In this document: positions 22,501 through 35,779 of the stretch, piece by piece | How positions within the stretch are numbered: position 1 is the stretch's first letter | How the letters are laid out: every line of letters begins with the position of its first letter | Assembly: GCF_000764305.2 (NCBI RefSeq) | Contig: NW_025944832.1 | Span: 1-64,000 of the forward strand | Source: Hyalella azteca | Lineage: Eukaryota; Arthropoda; Malacostraca; Amphipoda; Hyalellidae | DNA: 64,000 nucleotides | Reading direction: 5' to 3' | Notes under the pieces: model-generated | Database searches by the model: none | What the model saw: only the letters and a program-made list of their open reading frames with translations | Told to the model about the DNA's origin: nothing | Program-made: the position numbers and the translations under genes

Positions 22501-25500
22501 AAAGATTTTCGCTACACTTGACGATACTTGCAACTCTTATGAAAGTGGAGGCGCGCTCGAGCAAGAATATGAATAAAGTTATAAGAAGTTCATATAATAT
22601 TTTAGCATCTTATCATGTGGAATGTTATTCATTAAACACGAGATGCAAAATATACTTTGTCATTGTAATATTTAATCAAAAATCTAAAATTGAACAAACA
22701 AGTAGATTAATCGTATTTAAATTAAAAAGTATTGCAAACGTTCTTAATGATTTTTAAATTAGATGTACACTTGAAGCACAATGATATTCCTCAACTGTTA
22801 TCACAATTAATGATCCTTTTTCAACTGCTGAGGAAGCAAGTCTCCGATACACTTTTAAAAATATATGAGAACATTACTTTTGTTTTTTCAAACTCTTAAT
22901 TAATATAATGAATGCTCGTGAGAATAAATTTGGCAATGCCATTCGTAATCTCTCGTCCTGTGCTGCAGGCCCAGTGGAGGATGGTGGGTGTCGCGCACGC
23001 GCCTGGAGGTGGCGCTGCTGGCGATGGTGGCCGTGAGTTTGTTCCTCCTCATCGCCGTGTGTCTCGCCATGGCCGCCGTCATCGCTGGTTCTTCTCCTAA
23101 CAGCTTGTTCGCAGGTAGTCTTTTAGAATCTAATCCATCACTAACTGAATGTATTAACGTTTTTACTATTAACATGATAGATTGATAGATTACTCGGGGC
23201 AATTGACAATGATGTCATTAAATGCTCGTTGTTGCGTACCACACAAGTTGTTCATGTTCCTAATACATTTAACAGGGTTTATTCCTCAGGAAGTCTTACT
23301 ACAAGGAGCCATATCCCTTACATCTTAATGGCTTCCATTGAATTTCTTAATACAAATAATTTAAATAGCAATTTACCCAAAATGATGGCATCGTTGACGC
23401 TCCGAGTATGAACGCCTGCATGAACGCATGAACAGACTAGACAAAGCTATGCAGGGGCAAATGTTCAGTCTAGAAATGAAAAACACCTAGTGGACTTTGC
23501 GATAAGCGCAGCAGCTATCTCAAACAGTCGTCAGTTATGGAAAGATCGAGTTCAAAAGGCCGGATCTCTAGGGTAATCAAGTCACGAAAAGTACAAGAAT
23601 CGGCAATAGACCATAAAGGCCTATTTCTTCAGTGCCGACACTTCTATTCAATTCTATTCTATTCCTGCACGACCTATTAAAGCTTAATAAAGACATTATC
23701 TTGGATCACGACTTCGTGCTCGAGCTCCGGAATCATTTCCTAACAGAAGCTGGTTTAGAATATACTTTTAATTCTTTAACCACCGCTGTCTTAGAACAAC
23801 AGCTTTAGGTAAAGGAAAACGCCACAATCAATTAAACTAACGAATGTATTCGATGGTGGCCGTGAGTTTGTTCCTCCTCATCGCCGTGTGTCTCGCCATG
23901 GCCGCCGTCATCGCTGGTTCTTCTCCTAACAGCTTGTTCGCAGGTAGGCTTTTAGAATCTAATCCATCACTAACTGAATGTATTAACGTTTTTACTATTA
24001 ACATGATAGATTGATAGATTACTCGGGGCAATTGACAATGATGTCATTAAATGCTCGTTGTTGCGTACCACACAAGTTGTTCATGTTCCTAATACATTTA
24101 ACAGGGTTTATTCCTCAGGAAGTCTTACTACAAGGAGCCATATCCCTTACATCTTAATGGCTTCCATTGAATTTCTTAATACAAATAATTTAAATAGCAA
24201 TTTACCCAAAATGATGGCATCGTTGACGCTCCGAGTATGAACGCCTGCATGAACGCATGAACAGACTAGACAAAGCTATGCAGGGGCAAATGTTCAGTCT
24301 AGAAATGAAAAACACCTAGTGGACTTTGCGATAAGCGCAGCAGCTATCTCAAACAGTCGTCAGTTATGGAAAGATCGAGTTCAAAAGGCCGGATCTCTAG
24401 GGTAATCAAGTCACGAAAAGTACAAGAATCGGCAATAGACCATAAAGGCCTATTTCTTCAGTGCCGACACTTCTATTCAATTCTATTCTATTCCTGCACG
24501 ACCTATTAAAGCTTAATAAAGACATTATCTTGGATCACGACTTCGTGCTCGAGCTCCGGAATCATTTCCTAACAGAAGCTGGTTTAGAATATACTTTTAA
24601 TTCTTTAACCACCGCTGTCTTAGAACAACAGCTTTAGGTAAAGGAAAACGCCACAATCAATTAAACTAACGAATGTATCTCTACCATGTGATGGACCATG
24701 TTCAGAAGAAAGTGTCACCGCACCGCTCATTCATTAGAGTAACGGGTTCAGACTTGAATTTGTCCAGGGCAGGAGCTCGACATGAAGAGACGACACCGAC
24801 AACGTCTGTCGATAGAGACAAGATGCGAAAACGGTTCCTGAGATTGATGATAAGAAACTAAAAGAGAAGGATGAAAATGTGCAATCATTTTATCTGTATA
24901 AGCAATCCTCACAATAAAGTAAGATCTTCAGAACAGTCACCTACATTCACTAATCAGCCCTGTCATTGATATTTATAAGAAAATTAATTTAATCTACGTG
25001 CGGCGGCCGCTGCTCACTTTAAGCATAAATTTTTTGTTTAAATACTGTTCTGTTTCCGGTTTCAGAACTTTCCGGCAGCTCGGCATCAGCCGAAGTGAAG
25101 ACGATCGAGGATGTTTCAGGCTTGGCTAAGCTAACTGATAATAATCTGCACAAAACTTCCGATAAACCATCGTCTTCATCGGCCGACATCTGCCTCACCA
25201 AGGGCTGTGTCACCTCAGGTGAGTAAGATATGCATATTTTCGGAATTGAATCATAATTTCAAATTTAGGCCTACTCTTCAGCGCCGACATCACTATGTTA
25301 CAACCACAATGACAAACCGAATATTGATTATAACGTTACTTCATCATTATTCAAAGATGAGGATAGACTATAGTCGTTTCACACTTTTCCCTCACATCTT
25401 AATTGTAGTCACATCATTCAATAATGAGGAGCTATTATAATTCTAGGGGATCCACCAAACATTCAATAATCCTCAAAAAGTATTTTCGCCCGCTTCTTTG

Positions 25501-28500
25501 CCACGCGGATAATTTTTCTTAGTGTTTTTTGACTCGTTCGGAAGGTCAACTATTTTACTTGACAAAAGTTGTTGAATGTTTGAGTTTACGAAGAACGAAT
25601 TCCAAGTTATTGTTGGTTATATAGAAATGTATTGACGAGATGTTGGTTACATAGAAATGTACAGTATTACTGGGATGAGAGCATACTAAGGGCGGCGGCT
25701 CGGAGTACAACTGCTTTAGTACTAACTGATGAATTTATCCGAATACATCATGTCATACAATCATATTCGGAATTAATTGACCCATTGTAAACTAAATTTC
25801 AGTACAAAATGCCAACTTTATCTCCAGCGCACAGGGTGCAACGCACTCATGTCTACGATGTCTGACCATGAAAAGGTTTTTCCGACAATGCAGGCCAGTT
25901 TATGAGGCCTGAACCTTGTAACTCTGCAACTTCTATGAGAGATTTTGCACTCTCGTATCCTCATATACCTTCTCACGTGAAAAATTTATTCAAGTATCAT
26001 TTTCAAAGTTAATACCTTTTTTCATGTCCGTTTTGAGGCATGCTTCAACTTTCATGGGAGTTGAATATATCTTTCGATGTAGCGAGGGCCATATATGGAC
26101 GCTGTCAAGGTGTATTTATGGTTGGTTAAGAAAAATTGTACTACAGCAAAAACATATAAGATACAATGGCACGAAAAATATTAGAATATAATTACTTAAA
26201 AAATAATCTACCATTTCTTGTCTGAGCTTGACGACCATGATTTTGTAGATTTTTTTTTCACCGTCAGAGCAACAAAATAGAAAATCAGGATACATGACCA
26301 ATACCTATTACGGCAATATTTTCCTTCCAGCATCGCAGCTTATAGCCAACATGGACTCAGAAGTTGATCCGTGCGAGGATTTTTTCGAGTATGCGTGCGG
26401 TAATTATCTGAGAACCAAGAACATCCCCGACGAGAAGAGCTCCATATCGCAGTTCAGCGACATATCGGATGCCCTTAATCAGAAGCTGCGCACGCTCGTC
26501 GAGAGCGAGGACTCTTCCGAGGACACCTCCAGCAGCCTGATGGTCAAGCAACTCTACAAGTCCTGCATGGACACCGGTGAGTCCAGCACGTGTTCATCAT
26601 ATTCCAGCAAATTTCTCAAAGGAGCAAATTTTTTCATCATCATTCCAGCAAATTCATCATAATCATCATCATCATTCCAGAACATTTTTTCATCATCAAC
26701 ATAACCTTTAGTTTACTCTAATGCCCACAAAGTGACCATTAAATGATCAATGAACACAAATTTCACGTGGTTTTTAATGAAACATGAATGAATTATCGCG
26801 AATATGACAATATTTTTTGTGCTTATCCGTTTTAGTTTACATCAACCGATATAGACTCCAATTGCTGCAAAAGGCGGATTCATACTTGTGCTAAAGATTA
26901 TAAATAAAGACATCCTAATTATACTGTAATCAAACTACACGACATAATTTTCCGGCACAGAGAGCATCGCGGAGCAAGGCCTACAGCCGCTGAAAGACAT
27001 CCTGCGGGAGATGGGCGGCTGGCCGGCGGTGGAGGGCGCTGCCTGGGACCACAACAGGTTCGACTGGGTCCAGAACGTCTACATCAACAGGCGGCTCGGC
27101 TGCTCCATTGACCTATTATTTGAATTCTCCATCGGCAGCGACATCATGAACTCGTCATGGAATATAATTTACGTTAGTTATGTCTTTTAAAATGCGCTCA
27201 TTGAGCACTATAACTTCATAAAGGAGTTTTCGGTGAATGCCGTGAGTTTTTACACGATTTTGGGGTGAAAGTTGAATATTGAATTCGAATAGAATATGAG
27301 TGTTGTATACGTTGACAGTTTTTTCGACCTAAAATCGTGTATTTGAATTGCCTGTAGAGCTGTTGACATCTGCGTGCGATTTATCTTTACTGTTACTTTA
27401 ACCCCTTCGACATTTAAGGGATGCAAGTAAGAAAGTTTGCGCTTCAGGAAAGTCGACGTATTTTCTATTTTTTGAATTACCTGGCACCGAGCAAACTAGA
27501 CTAGTAATGAAAATGGGAATGCCGCTTCATGTCTTTTGACACATGTTCACACCATAATACAAAAATTACTTATTAAAGGCATGGTGTGTAACTAGCGGTT
27601 TTGTTACATAAGATCGACCAGCCGAGCCTGGGCATGCCGTCTCGGGAGTATCTGCTGCGCGGCCTGAACGACAGCGACGTGCGGGCGTATCTCGACTACC
27701 AGGTCTCCTTAGCCGCGCTCCTCGGCGCCAACCGCACAGCCGCCCAACTCGAACTCACCGAGAGCCTCTTGTTCGAGATACAACTTGCCAATGTGAGCGA
27801 GATTACATGTTTGAAATTCGTAAAAAATTACATTAAAAAAATATTTTCAAAAAATTACATGTTCTAAAATTCGTTATATATAAATTATATTTATACAATG
27901 GTTGGAAACGAACATTGGAAAATTATTTCTTAAATTTTTTGCAATCTTCGATTATATTCAGCAAAAGAGTCTATTTCTGAACATGACTTGTTGCACACAA
28001 GTTTCAATTATCTAAATTTTCGACTTAAGTGTGCATGTTAAGGAAAACTAACATTGACAGCCAAGCCAGAAGAGTACCTGCAAAAATATCGAAACTTAAT
28101 TTATTTAATATAATTATAATAATATAATTCTTTTCAAACAACACCCGACGACGCTTATCTTCAGCTCTCACTGCCACAAGAACGGCGACGCAACTTCACG
28201 GAACTCTACAACAAAATGACCGTAGCGGAACTGCAGGACAGGGTGCCCAGTATTCCCTGGTTAACTTACATCAACAATCTTTTATCTCCTTTCATCACTG
28301 TGAGTTATTGAGAAGACATTTTGAAGAATATGAATAATAATTCGAAGTTACAGGACATAATCTCGGTAAAAATTCGTAATAAATGCTATTCAGTCAATCG
28401 AACTAATTTAATTTTTAGTATCACTATCCATTTAGCGTATCAACTAACATCATCAGCCAAGTGGCTGATGATGCATTTTTTCTCTGGCATTTTAATAGAT

Positions 28501-31500
28501 ACCAGAGAACCCATGAATTGAGCTCTATTCAATGCTCCTGAAAATATTGTTCGTGATACACACTTACAGGTGAAAATAGCGCCTGAATTATGATTCAAGA
28601 GATTTTCAGAATCATTTATGGCGGTCAACGGTAGCTTAAGCCAGAAGTAATGTAATGGGAGCGAAATGAAAACTGTAAAGTAAGTATAAGTAAGTAAGTG
28701 AGTAAAGTTTATCTTTGTTTTCTTTTTAGATCACCGAACATGAAGAAGTAATTGTAATTGTGCCAACTTACATGGAGGATCTGGAGAAACTTCTGTTGGA
28801 AACACCCAAGAGGTAGGGAATGAGAAAGATTTTTTACAAATATCAAATCCCGAACAGGGCAAGAATCGTAAGATTTCTTACGATTATCTGAGAAATAGAA
28901 CTAAATACGTTACAAGACATGTAAATTGAACTCAACGGTAAGCCTGCCCTTAAATAAGAAGTGTTTCATTAAGCAGCCCCTACTTATTCAAAAATGTTGC
29001 TCAATATATTGTGCCATCACGCCCCCAGACGTGCAATCATATTGCGCTAACAGTCCCAACCAGACCTTCATGCATAGCCAACATGTTGAGTGATAATGAT
29101 TTGACTGCGTAGTAATGCTGTGTCAGCAAGTCTTACAAAAATAAAAGGAAAAGCTCGCAAAAAGGTAGAAAATGGTCGAAACAGTGGTTTATCAACAGAG
29201 AGAAGTTATCAACAGAAGAAAAGCTCACAAAAAGGTAGAAAATGGTCGAAATGGTGGTTTATCAACACAGAGAGAAATTCACCCACGTAAAATTAATTAA
29301 TGAATTGAGAATGATTGAACCTATTGATTGAAACCGATATACCTAGATGAATTCCTAAAAAATTATTTGTCAACTTCTTAACATCCGCCATGATAAAAAC
29401 ACGCGGCTACGATCAGGCGTAGATAAGCGTTACTATACTCCCGTACGACCGTTGGAGACCACTGACAGAATATTAAGCAATAAAGCCCTAGACGGCACAA
29501 TATCTTCCAGTTTGTGCAATATATTATCAGAATTCTGAAAATCACGCGATATATTGCACAACCCGTCAATACCGCCCCTAGACGCTCAATAATATTGCGT
29601 AAACCAAAATATTGCGCAATTATATTGAACGTCAAGGGGCTGCTTTGCTTAACGCTGAGACATGTTATTGTTATTCTACGAAGGTGGTTTCTTGGCGTCT
29701 GATTCAACTGAACTTATATCGAGAGGACGATAAAAATAAGTTCTGCTTCACAAACAAATGTTTTGCGAGCAAGTGTTCTTCAGGATTAAGTGGCATGTTT
29801 TTTTTTTGTTGATACCAGCTGTGAAATTCATCCTACAGTCACAGAGGAGTTAACATCCAGACTGTTGGTTCACAGAGCACGTGATCGTCAATATCTGGTA
29901 CTTACCTTAGTTTTTGTTCACCACTCGCTTAATTAAAGAGCTGACAAGGTACAGTATGTCCTGTAATACTTTCATATTGAAATGCAGAAACATGCTGTCC
30001 ACAGAGTGATCGCGAACTACATGATGTGGCGGCTGTCTGCGGCAACCATCAGTTACTTGTCAGAAGACGCGCGTGATCTGCAGCTCGCCTACTCCAAGAA
30101 GATCACTGGAACTGGCAAGAGGAAGCCTAGGTGGAAGGAGTGCATGGGAGTCGTGTCTAGCAGGTGAGGAATAATTTCGTCTCACGTCATAAAATTATAG
30201 AAGCTAAAAAATAAACATGGTTGGTAAGATACGGAACCTCACATAAACACCGAATTGATTTGAAACCAAGTAAAAGCAATCAAAGCTAAAACATGAACGG
30301 TTACTTGAGAAAATAATTTGAAGACTTGTGAGTAAGTAAGTTTTACATACAATAACGGCAAAACGCTCCGCATTGTACAAATATTCATGTAAAACCAAGT
30401 TAATGATTTGTCGAGAACGGCTGGTGTCATAGCAGAATAACACAATTATAGGTTCGGTGTATCAGATTCTCTTATTTAAATACATTACTGAATTTCTAAT
30501 TTTTTTATTTTGTGGCAGGTGCGTGTCGTAATTACTTTTTATCGACTTTAGTAAGCATAGTCCGTTACAATATTAGCTTTCACTGTTCAAGATAATCTGA
30601 TTTGCCTTTTGCATTCTGTCTCATTAGCAGTGGACACTGGACGACGTATGCGTTAAATAAATTAAAGTTGTTATCTGGATTTTTCACAGTCTCCCACTTG
30701 CTGTGGGTAAACTGTACGCTGAAAAATTCTTCAAGAAGGACGCCAAGGCTGCAGCAGATGAGATGGTATCCTACGTCAGGGCGGAATTCGATAAAATTCT
30801 GCGCACTGTTGACTGGATGGACGACGAGACCAGGATCCGCGCCATCAACAAGTCCCTGGCGATCACGCCCCATATCGCCTACCCGGAGGAACTCTTGGAC
30901 GAGTCCAAATTAGCAGAGCTTTTCAAAGACGTGAATATCTATTCACTTGATTGCATAATGATTGACTGCCTAATTTCAGTTGATAATCAAGTTTGAAATG
31001 AATATTGTTATTTGAAGTCAAGAGAAAGTCAAAGATGTCAAGAATTCGAAATGCATATTTACGCCCTCATGATGAACAATGCTTACTAAGCAGTTTTAAT
31101 CAACTGAACAGTGCAATGATTAAAGGTCATTAACATCAATCTGAAAACCAGTGAATGAGTGAATGGAGAGAGGATTGTGATGCAACTATTAAATAGTTTC
31201 AATGTACAGTCATTGAATGAGTTATGTAAAATTTAGTGAGTTTGTAATTTTGGCATTTTTTTCATTCCTGAAATACTAAGCAACCTTGACACTCGACGCT
31301 TTAAACAAATACTTTGGGCAAATGTTTTTATTATAATGTTCCCTATTTTTCAGTTAAGAATCTCGGACGGTGAGCTTCTCTCAAATATGCGTAATTTTAC
31401 CATTTTTGGCACGGATTATTACTTCAAGAGTCTTAGAGACAAAGTTGACAAGAATGACTGGAAAGAGCATGGTGCTGCTGCTGTCGTTAACGCCTTCTAC

Positions 31501-32814
31501 AGCTTTTTAGAGAACTCTATCGGTGAGGAACATATGTGAAGCATCAATGTGTTGCAGGGTAATTTTTTCGTTAAATTAACTATCATATTTCGGAACTGAA
31601 AATTTTTATTCGTTAGACCTGCCTAGACGTATTTTTAACTTAAAAATTTACATTTTTGGTAACGATTTTTAATGCGAGATTGCCTGCAAGTTCTGCTTTT
31701 AGGTACCTGTTATAAATGTCAAAGTCACACCTTACGTTGCATGCGCAAAATATTCGAAAGAAATTTGAACGTTTCTTCATAATTTGACTTAAGAATTCCC
31801 GGCCGGAATTCTGCAAGGAACTTTCTTCAACGCTGACCGCCCCAAGTACCTGAACTACGGCGCCATCGGCTTCGTAATCGGCCACGAAATCACACACGGC
31901 TTCGACGACATGGTGAGCTGTACTCGGACTCTGCTCGAGTTACTTTTAGTAGAAGTGAGGAGCTATTATGTTGACCATTCAATTTCATTTGAATTTATTC
32001 TGCTGCTGTTGCATACACAATTTAGCTTTGAAATAGATGATCATATTCCACTTTTGCAATAGGGTCGACAGTTTGACGACAAAGGTGATCTCAAGGAATG
32101 GTGGGAGCCCGAGACAAGATCAAAATTTATCGATAAATCGAAGTGCATCATTCATCAGTACGGCAACTACACGCACCCAGAAGTCGGACTTAAGGTGAGG
32201 CGAAAGAAACTTGGTGCTACATTTCAACGCCAAATGGAAAGAGTTCCGCTTTTTATCACTTGGAGTACCATGACTGGGGAATGGTTTTCAAGTCAGGATA
32301 ACTAAAATGTTTAGTTGGCGCGAAAAACGAGTCAAGTACCTATAGACGGAAATTCTTTCTTAACTCAATGATTGCCAGTGGCTGGAGCTCAGGTGCGTCT
32401 TATAGCTTATTTAACTGTTTTAACTGTGTTACCGATGTGCTAATCTAAAATGATTAGTAAGAACCCCCGTTTCAGCTGAATGGCGTGAACACCCAAGGAG
32501 AGAACATAGCGGACAACGGTGGCCTCAAAGAAGCGTACTACGCATATAATCAGTACGTCAGTGACCACGGAGAGGAGAATCCGTTACCAGCGCTCGGGCT
32601 AACAGCTAAACAACTTTTCTGGCTGTCAGCGGCCAACGTTTGGTGCAGCAAGACCAGGCTCGAGACGCTGAAGCTTCAGATCTTGACTGGGGCTCACGCG
32701 CCAGCTCGCTTCAGAGTCAACGGCCCGCTGAGCAATTTGCCCGAGTTTTCGCGAGACTGGAATTGTAAATCGAATTCGAAAATGAACCCGTCTCATAAGT
32801 GTTCTGTTTGGTAG
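19481..32814 (+). CDS. Neprilysin-like M13 metallopeptidase, gene 1 (14 exons)
   Basis: Exons: 19481-19542, 22969-23114, 25066-25218, 26331-26576, 26961-27172, 27613-27792, 28165-28299, 28730-28812, 30005-30163, 30690-30930, 31354-31522, 31794-31912, 32063-32194, 32476-32814. All junctions are AG/GT and in phase, giving 791 aa. The product is a type II membrane protein: short cytosolic tail, membrane helix at about 35-60, a 51-codon Ser-rich linker with CLTKGC, then the ectodomain. [13 protein letters not shown] starts the peptidase fold. NAFY (585-588), HEITH (626-630), Glu688 in ENIAD with Asp692, and His753/Arg759 match substrate, zinc and transition-state residues. It ends in CSVW. The role is cleavage of extracellular peptides. 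The acceptors of exons 6 and 12 are weak. A paralogue follows at 37450. Confidence 0.92.
19651..20392. mobile_element. 742-bp hAT-like non-autonomous element
   Basis: The ends read CAGTGGTTCCCAAA and TTTGGGAGCCACTG, the usual hAT-type termini. Flanking 8-mers GCCTATCA and ATCTATCA agree at six positions, suggesting an old target duplication. It lies in intron 1 of neprilysin gene 1. Inside are a fragment of the 331-bp MITE end (19886-19950) and a copy of the dispersed core seen at 940-1195 (19955-20215). No transposase is present. Confidence 0.65.
19955..20215. repeat. Third copy of the dispersed core from the segmental duplication
   Basis: AGGAATATCTCC.AAACTAATGAACGC.GCTCGATA and GAAATTCGCAGTGAT match 940-1195 at diverged but obvious similarity. 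It is nested in the hAT-like element. Confidence 0.65.
22145..22243. repeat. Two linked palindromes on GTGCGCATAA
   Basis: 22145-22176 is a 32-base palindrome with 15-base arms. 22214-22243 is a perfect 30-base palindrome (arms TATAGTTATGCGCAC). They share the ATAACGTGCGCAT unit and are joined by TTTAGTTTCAGTTT repeats. They lie in intron 1 of neprilysin gene 1. Confidence 0.85.
23023..24680. repeat. 829-bp tandem duplication copying part of exon 2
   Basis: Units 23023-23851 and 23852-24680 are almost identical; a visible difference is GTAGTC against GTAGGC at the splice donor. The second copy repeats the last 92 bases of the membrane exon with its donor, but not the exon start or its acceptor. 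At the junction one extra T lies between GAATGTAT and CGATGG, which looks like end-joining. It is very recent or an assembly artefact. Confidence 0.9.
28972..29050. repeat. CAGCCCC/ATATTGCGC repeat fragment
   Basis: AGCCCCTACTTATTC through AGACGTGCAATCATATTGCGC resembles the hairpin at 29574-29640. It lies in intron 8 of neprilysin gene 1. Confidence 0.4.
29151..29290. repeat. 70-bp tandem duplication
   Basis: AAGCTC(G/A)CAAAAAGGTAG...GTGGTTTATCAACA occurs twice, 70 bp apart, in intron 8 of neprilysin gene 1. Confidence 0.8.
29460..29645. mobile_element. Foldback cluster with GCCCCTAGACG ends
   Basis: The hairpin 29574-29640 has 26-base arms (GCCCCT.GACG.TCAATA.) around a 15-base loop. A second, weaker hairpin of the same motif, 29485-29570, precedes it. 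This is a non-coding MITE-like unit in intron 8 of neprilysin gene 1. Confidence 0.55.
31794..31912 (+). CDS. Neprilysin gene 1, exon 12 (zinc site)
   Basis: Encodes [12 protein letters not shown] and then [12 protein letters not shown], which carries the two zinc-binding histidines and the catalytic glutamate. The phase-1 acceptor TTAAG is poor in pyrimidines but is fixed by the reading frame and by gene 2. Confidence 0.9.
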
Positions 32815-33272
32815 TTGATATTGCGCTGTTTTTTGTTGTTGTTTATTTCCTAAGTCTTTGACCTATATTCTTGCTAGCAGTTTGATTTTTATTCACTTAT
32901 TCAAGCTCATAATCCTAAAAATTTAACCAGTGCTCATGTTAAACGTTGCGATTAGAAGAAAAGTTTATTTAATAAGTTTTCACAATAACACTTGTTATTA
33001 TGAGAATTATTCTCTCATACTTGTCCATGATGATTTCCTTGCCATTTTGCCGATGATATCGGTTTGAATTAATTGGGATTTTTAAACCCTTAGAAAATAA
33101 GACAAATAATATATTCCAATGACATTAAAAGCAACCAATCATAATGTCAGTAGCTTGCTTCTCCATGCAATTATTTTCACTTTATCACGCGTTGTGTTAT
33201 ATTAACCCCAATAAAGTATTAACCCGAAAGTCTGAATTCATTCATGTAGTCCATTTAAAGTGCCAAGGAAAA

Positions 33273-33348
33273 TTTCGCACTCCAGGAAACACAAAGATAA
33301 TTATTGCTAATTTCGCACTCCAGGAAACACAAAGATAATTATTGCTAA
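33273..33348. repeat. 38-bp exact tandem duplication
   Basis: TTTCGCACTCCAGGAAACAC with its following 18 bases is present twice without change. Confidence 0.95.
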
Positions 33349-34340
33349 ATTTTTTACAGTACAAGTCAGATCGCCAGGGTTTGCATTACAGTCTACACTG
33401 TAACGACACGACAGCACGTTCCGCAGCAGTTCTACCGGAATAGTAGCTTGACTGCTCAACGGGAGCAAGACTAACTCCCTCACATCGTGGCGGCTTGTAG
33501 AGCCTTGCATAAACACTTTATTGAAAGTTGCTATGATCTGACAAAGAGAGAGAGAGAGAGAACCATTGTCTACGAAGTCTCGATAATATGTCACCTGAAA
33601 CCTTTCCCACTGCCTGAGAATTTGATCGTCCTCGATCACACGAAACAAAGTTGGTCCTATGTTCATATGCAATCTTAATATCAAAACCCAAATCATAAGT
33701 TCCATTTCAAAGGAACATGAGTTAGTCTGAAGTATTTTCTTATTTTCACTATCGACATTAATTTTTTTGCTTAGCCCCCACTTGCTACACAATTTGTCAA
33801 AAATCGAAAACGGTCAATCGTCACCCAATAGGGAAACGTTCTCTAAATACGTTAATCTTCTCCAGAACCGGCGATTTCTCTTTATGACCAACCCTGCTTG
33901 GTAAACTTGATAAATTACTTCGACCTGCCATTAATAATATACTTAAAAACAATTGCTTGGTTTCAAAAACGAAATCATAGAATACCGTTTATTTTGAGTG
34001 CGCAATGAAGACTTATTTTTTTTAAAGTATTTCCTTTATTTGTTTTCTTGGAAGAGAAGTTATTAAGGTTACCCATAAAGTGCCACTCTCTGGTTTAAGG
34101 TATCAGTGTTTTATTTTCGCATTAGTTAATTGTAAAGAATTCTCACCATCCTCTCATAATTCTGTTTGATTAATTTTTGTTGACTTCGGTTTGCATCAAT
34201 TGTATTCGTTAATATCTATTTTGTAAGAATGGGACTTCGACGTTAGGCTGTGAACAGAATAATTGAAATGTAGCAGACCAATATTTTTCGTGCGGGAGTG
34301 GCAATATAAATTTGTACAAAAATATTCATAGATTTTGTGA

Positions 34341-34484
34341 CAACTATACCTCAGGATTCATACGGTTCCACTGGCTCGCCAGGCTGATTGGTCTTAGTCC
34401 GTTGTCCGCTGGCAACAATACCTCAGGATTCATGCGGTTCCACTGGCGAGCCAGACTGATTGGTTGCAGTCCGTTGTCCGCTGG
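34341..34484. repeat. 72-bp tandem duplication
   Basis: Units 34341-34412 and 34413-34484 start CAAC(T/A)ATACCTCAGGATTC and end GTTGTCCGCTGG. A few substitutions separate them. Confidence 0.9.
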
Positions 34485-34688
34485 TTACAGTTCGAAATAA
34501 AGTCGGGGAAAGAAGTGATGATTCGATGTAACGCTCAGTGGTGGACGATCATTACACTCTGGGCTATTTGCTTCAGAATATGGTCGCGTAGAGCTCTAGA
34601 TACTTAAAACAAGATGATGTCGGAAATATGTTAGGCGTTTTTTTTTTCAGGGCTGATTGGAGCCCGGCTACGCTCCCCTCCCACCAAC

Positions 34689-34892
34689 TAGACTATCCAC
34701 TCTCTCACCGACCTTAACTATCTTTCCTATCATCGACCTTAACTGTCCTCCCTATCACCGACCTTGACTATCCTCCCTATCACCGACCTACACTATCCTA
34801 CCTATTACCGATCTAGACTGGTATCCTGCCTATCACCGACCTAGACTATCGACCTTCGCACCGACCTAAACTGTCACACCCCTCATCGACCT
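34689..34892. repeat. 25-bp minisatellite
   Basis: About eight units of GACCTTAACTATCCTCCCTA plus TCACC, degenerate and one slightly longer. Confidence 0.85.
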
Positions 34893-35741
34893 ATGACAGT
34901 AAATCCAAGAAACACTGCTAAATCGGTCATTTGGAGAGGCTGCTGGTGAAATTCATTCCAAAAGAATAAGTGAATATTAAAATCTTTGACGGTAATACTA
35001 ACAAAGAGTGGCGTGCGCAGCCAAGCAAGGAATCTTGTGTTCGATTTTGGTAAAATTTCAAAATTCATACAATTGTGGAACTTGTCGAAGATATAGCGTC
35101 GCGTAGTCACATTCAAGAAAATTTAACTTTTTGGAAGGGTTCTGAGGGATGTTCCAGGTGCACGAAAAATCATAGATCGAGATTTTACGTTTGCTGAGGA
35201 TTTTTATAATGATGGCATCTTTAACGATATGTCAAACCATTCTTGACTTCCTACCGCTTTCTTGTTCGCACTATATAATCTTTTGACTTTGGTCCATGTA
35301 GCCCTCAACCGCACGGTTGTGATTCATCAATATTTTTGGGATATGCAAAACTCTAAAATCTCTTGCGGGCTAATCCTAAGTTTTTTCTTGACGGGATGGT
35401 TTTAATCCAATGCACACTTTTGATTTAAAATTTTAACTAGCCCTGCAGTCTTGGCCAAAGTCGCCGCAAAACTGGATGATGGATTGTAGAAGTCGCTTCT
35501 CTGACGACGCGCTAGGTGGTCGGGTTTGGCGCTTCTCAAAGGTTTGGGTTTATAGGAGAAATTGACACGTGAAATACACATAGCCCAATACAGAATTTTA
35601 CTGTGGTCACCGGACAGCCGCTTGCGCCCGACACGAGAAGTCAGCTTAAGTTGGCAGCCTGTCATCAGCAGTTTAGCTTGTGCAACCGACAGTAGAACAA
35701 CGCTTGGTTGTCCGACACAATACTGCTTATAGGTTGTTTCC

Positions 35742-35775
35742 TATATAGCCGAACCAATCTCAGTAGTCCTCAGCT
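35742..35775 (+). promoter_or_regulatory. Candidate core promoter of neprilysin gene 2
   Basis: TATATAG at 35742-35748 lies 30 bases before the A of TCAGCT at 35772, the usual arthropod TATA-to-initiator spacing. The first coding exon is 1.7 kb downstream, so a 5' untranslated exon and intron would be needed. The call rests on motif spacing only. Confidence 0.3.
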
Positions 35776-35779
35776 CTGT

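Larger units (their letters stand above)
32815..35740. other. Spacer between the neprilysin genes
   Basis: It begins with the 3' untranslated region of gene 1; an AATAAA at 33210 is a candidate poly-A signal. Three small tandem repeats follow (33273, 34341, 34689). I see no gene. Confidence 0.4.
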
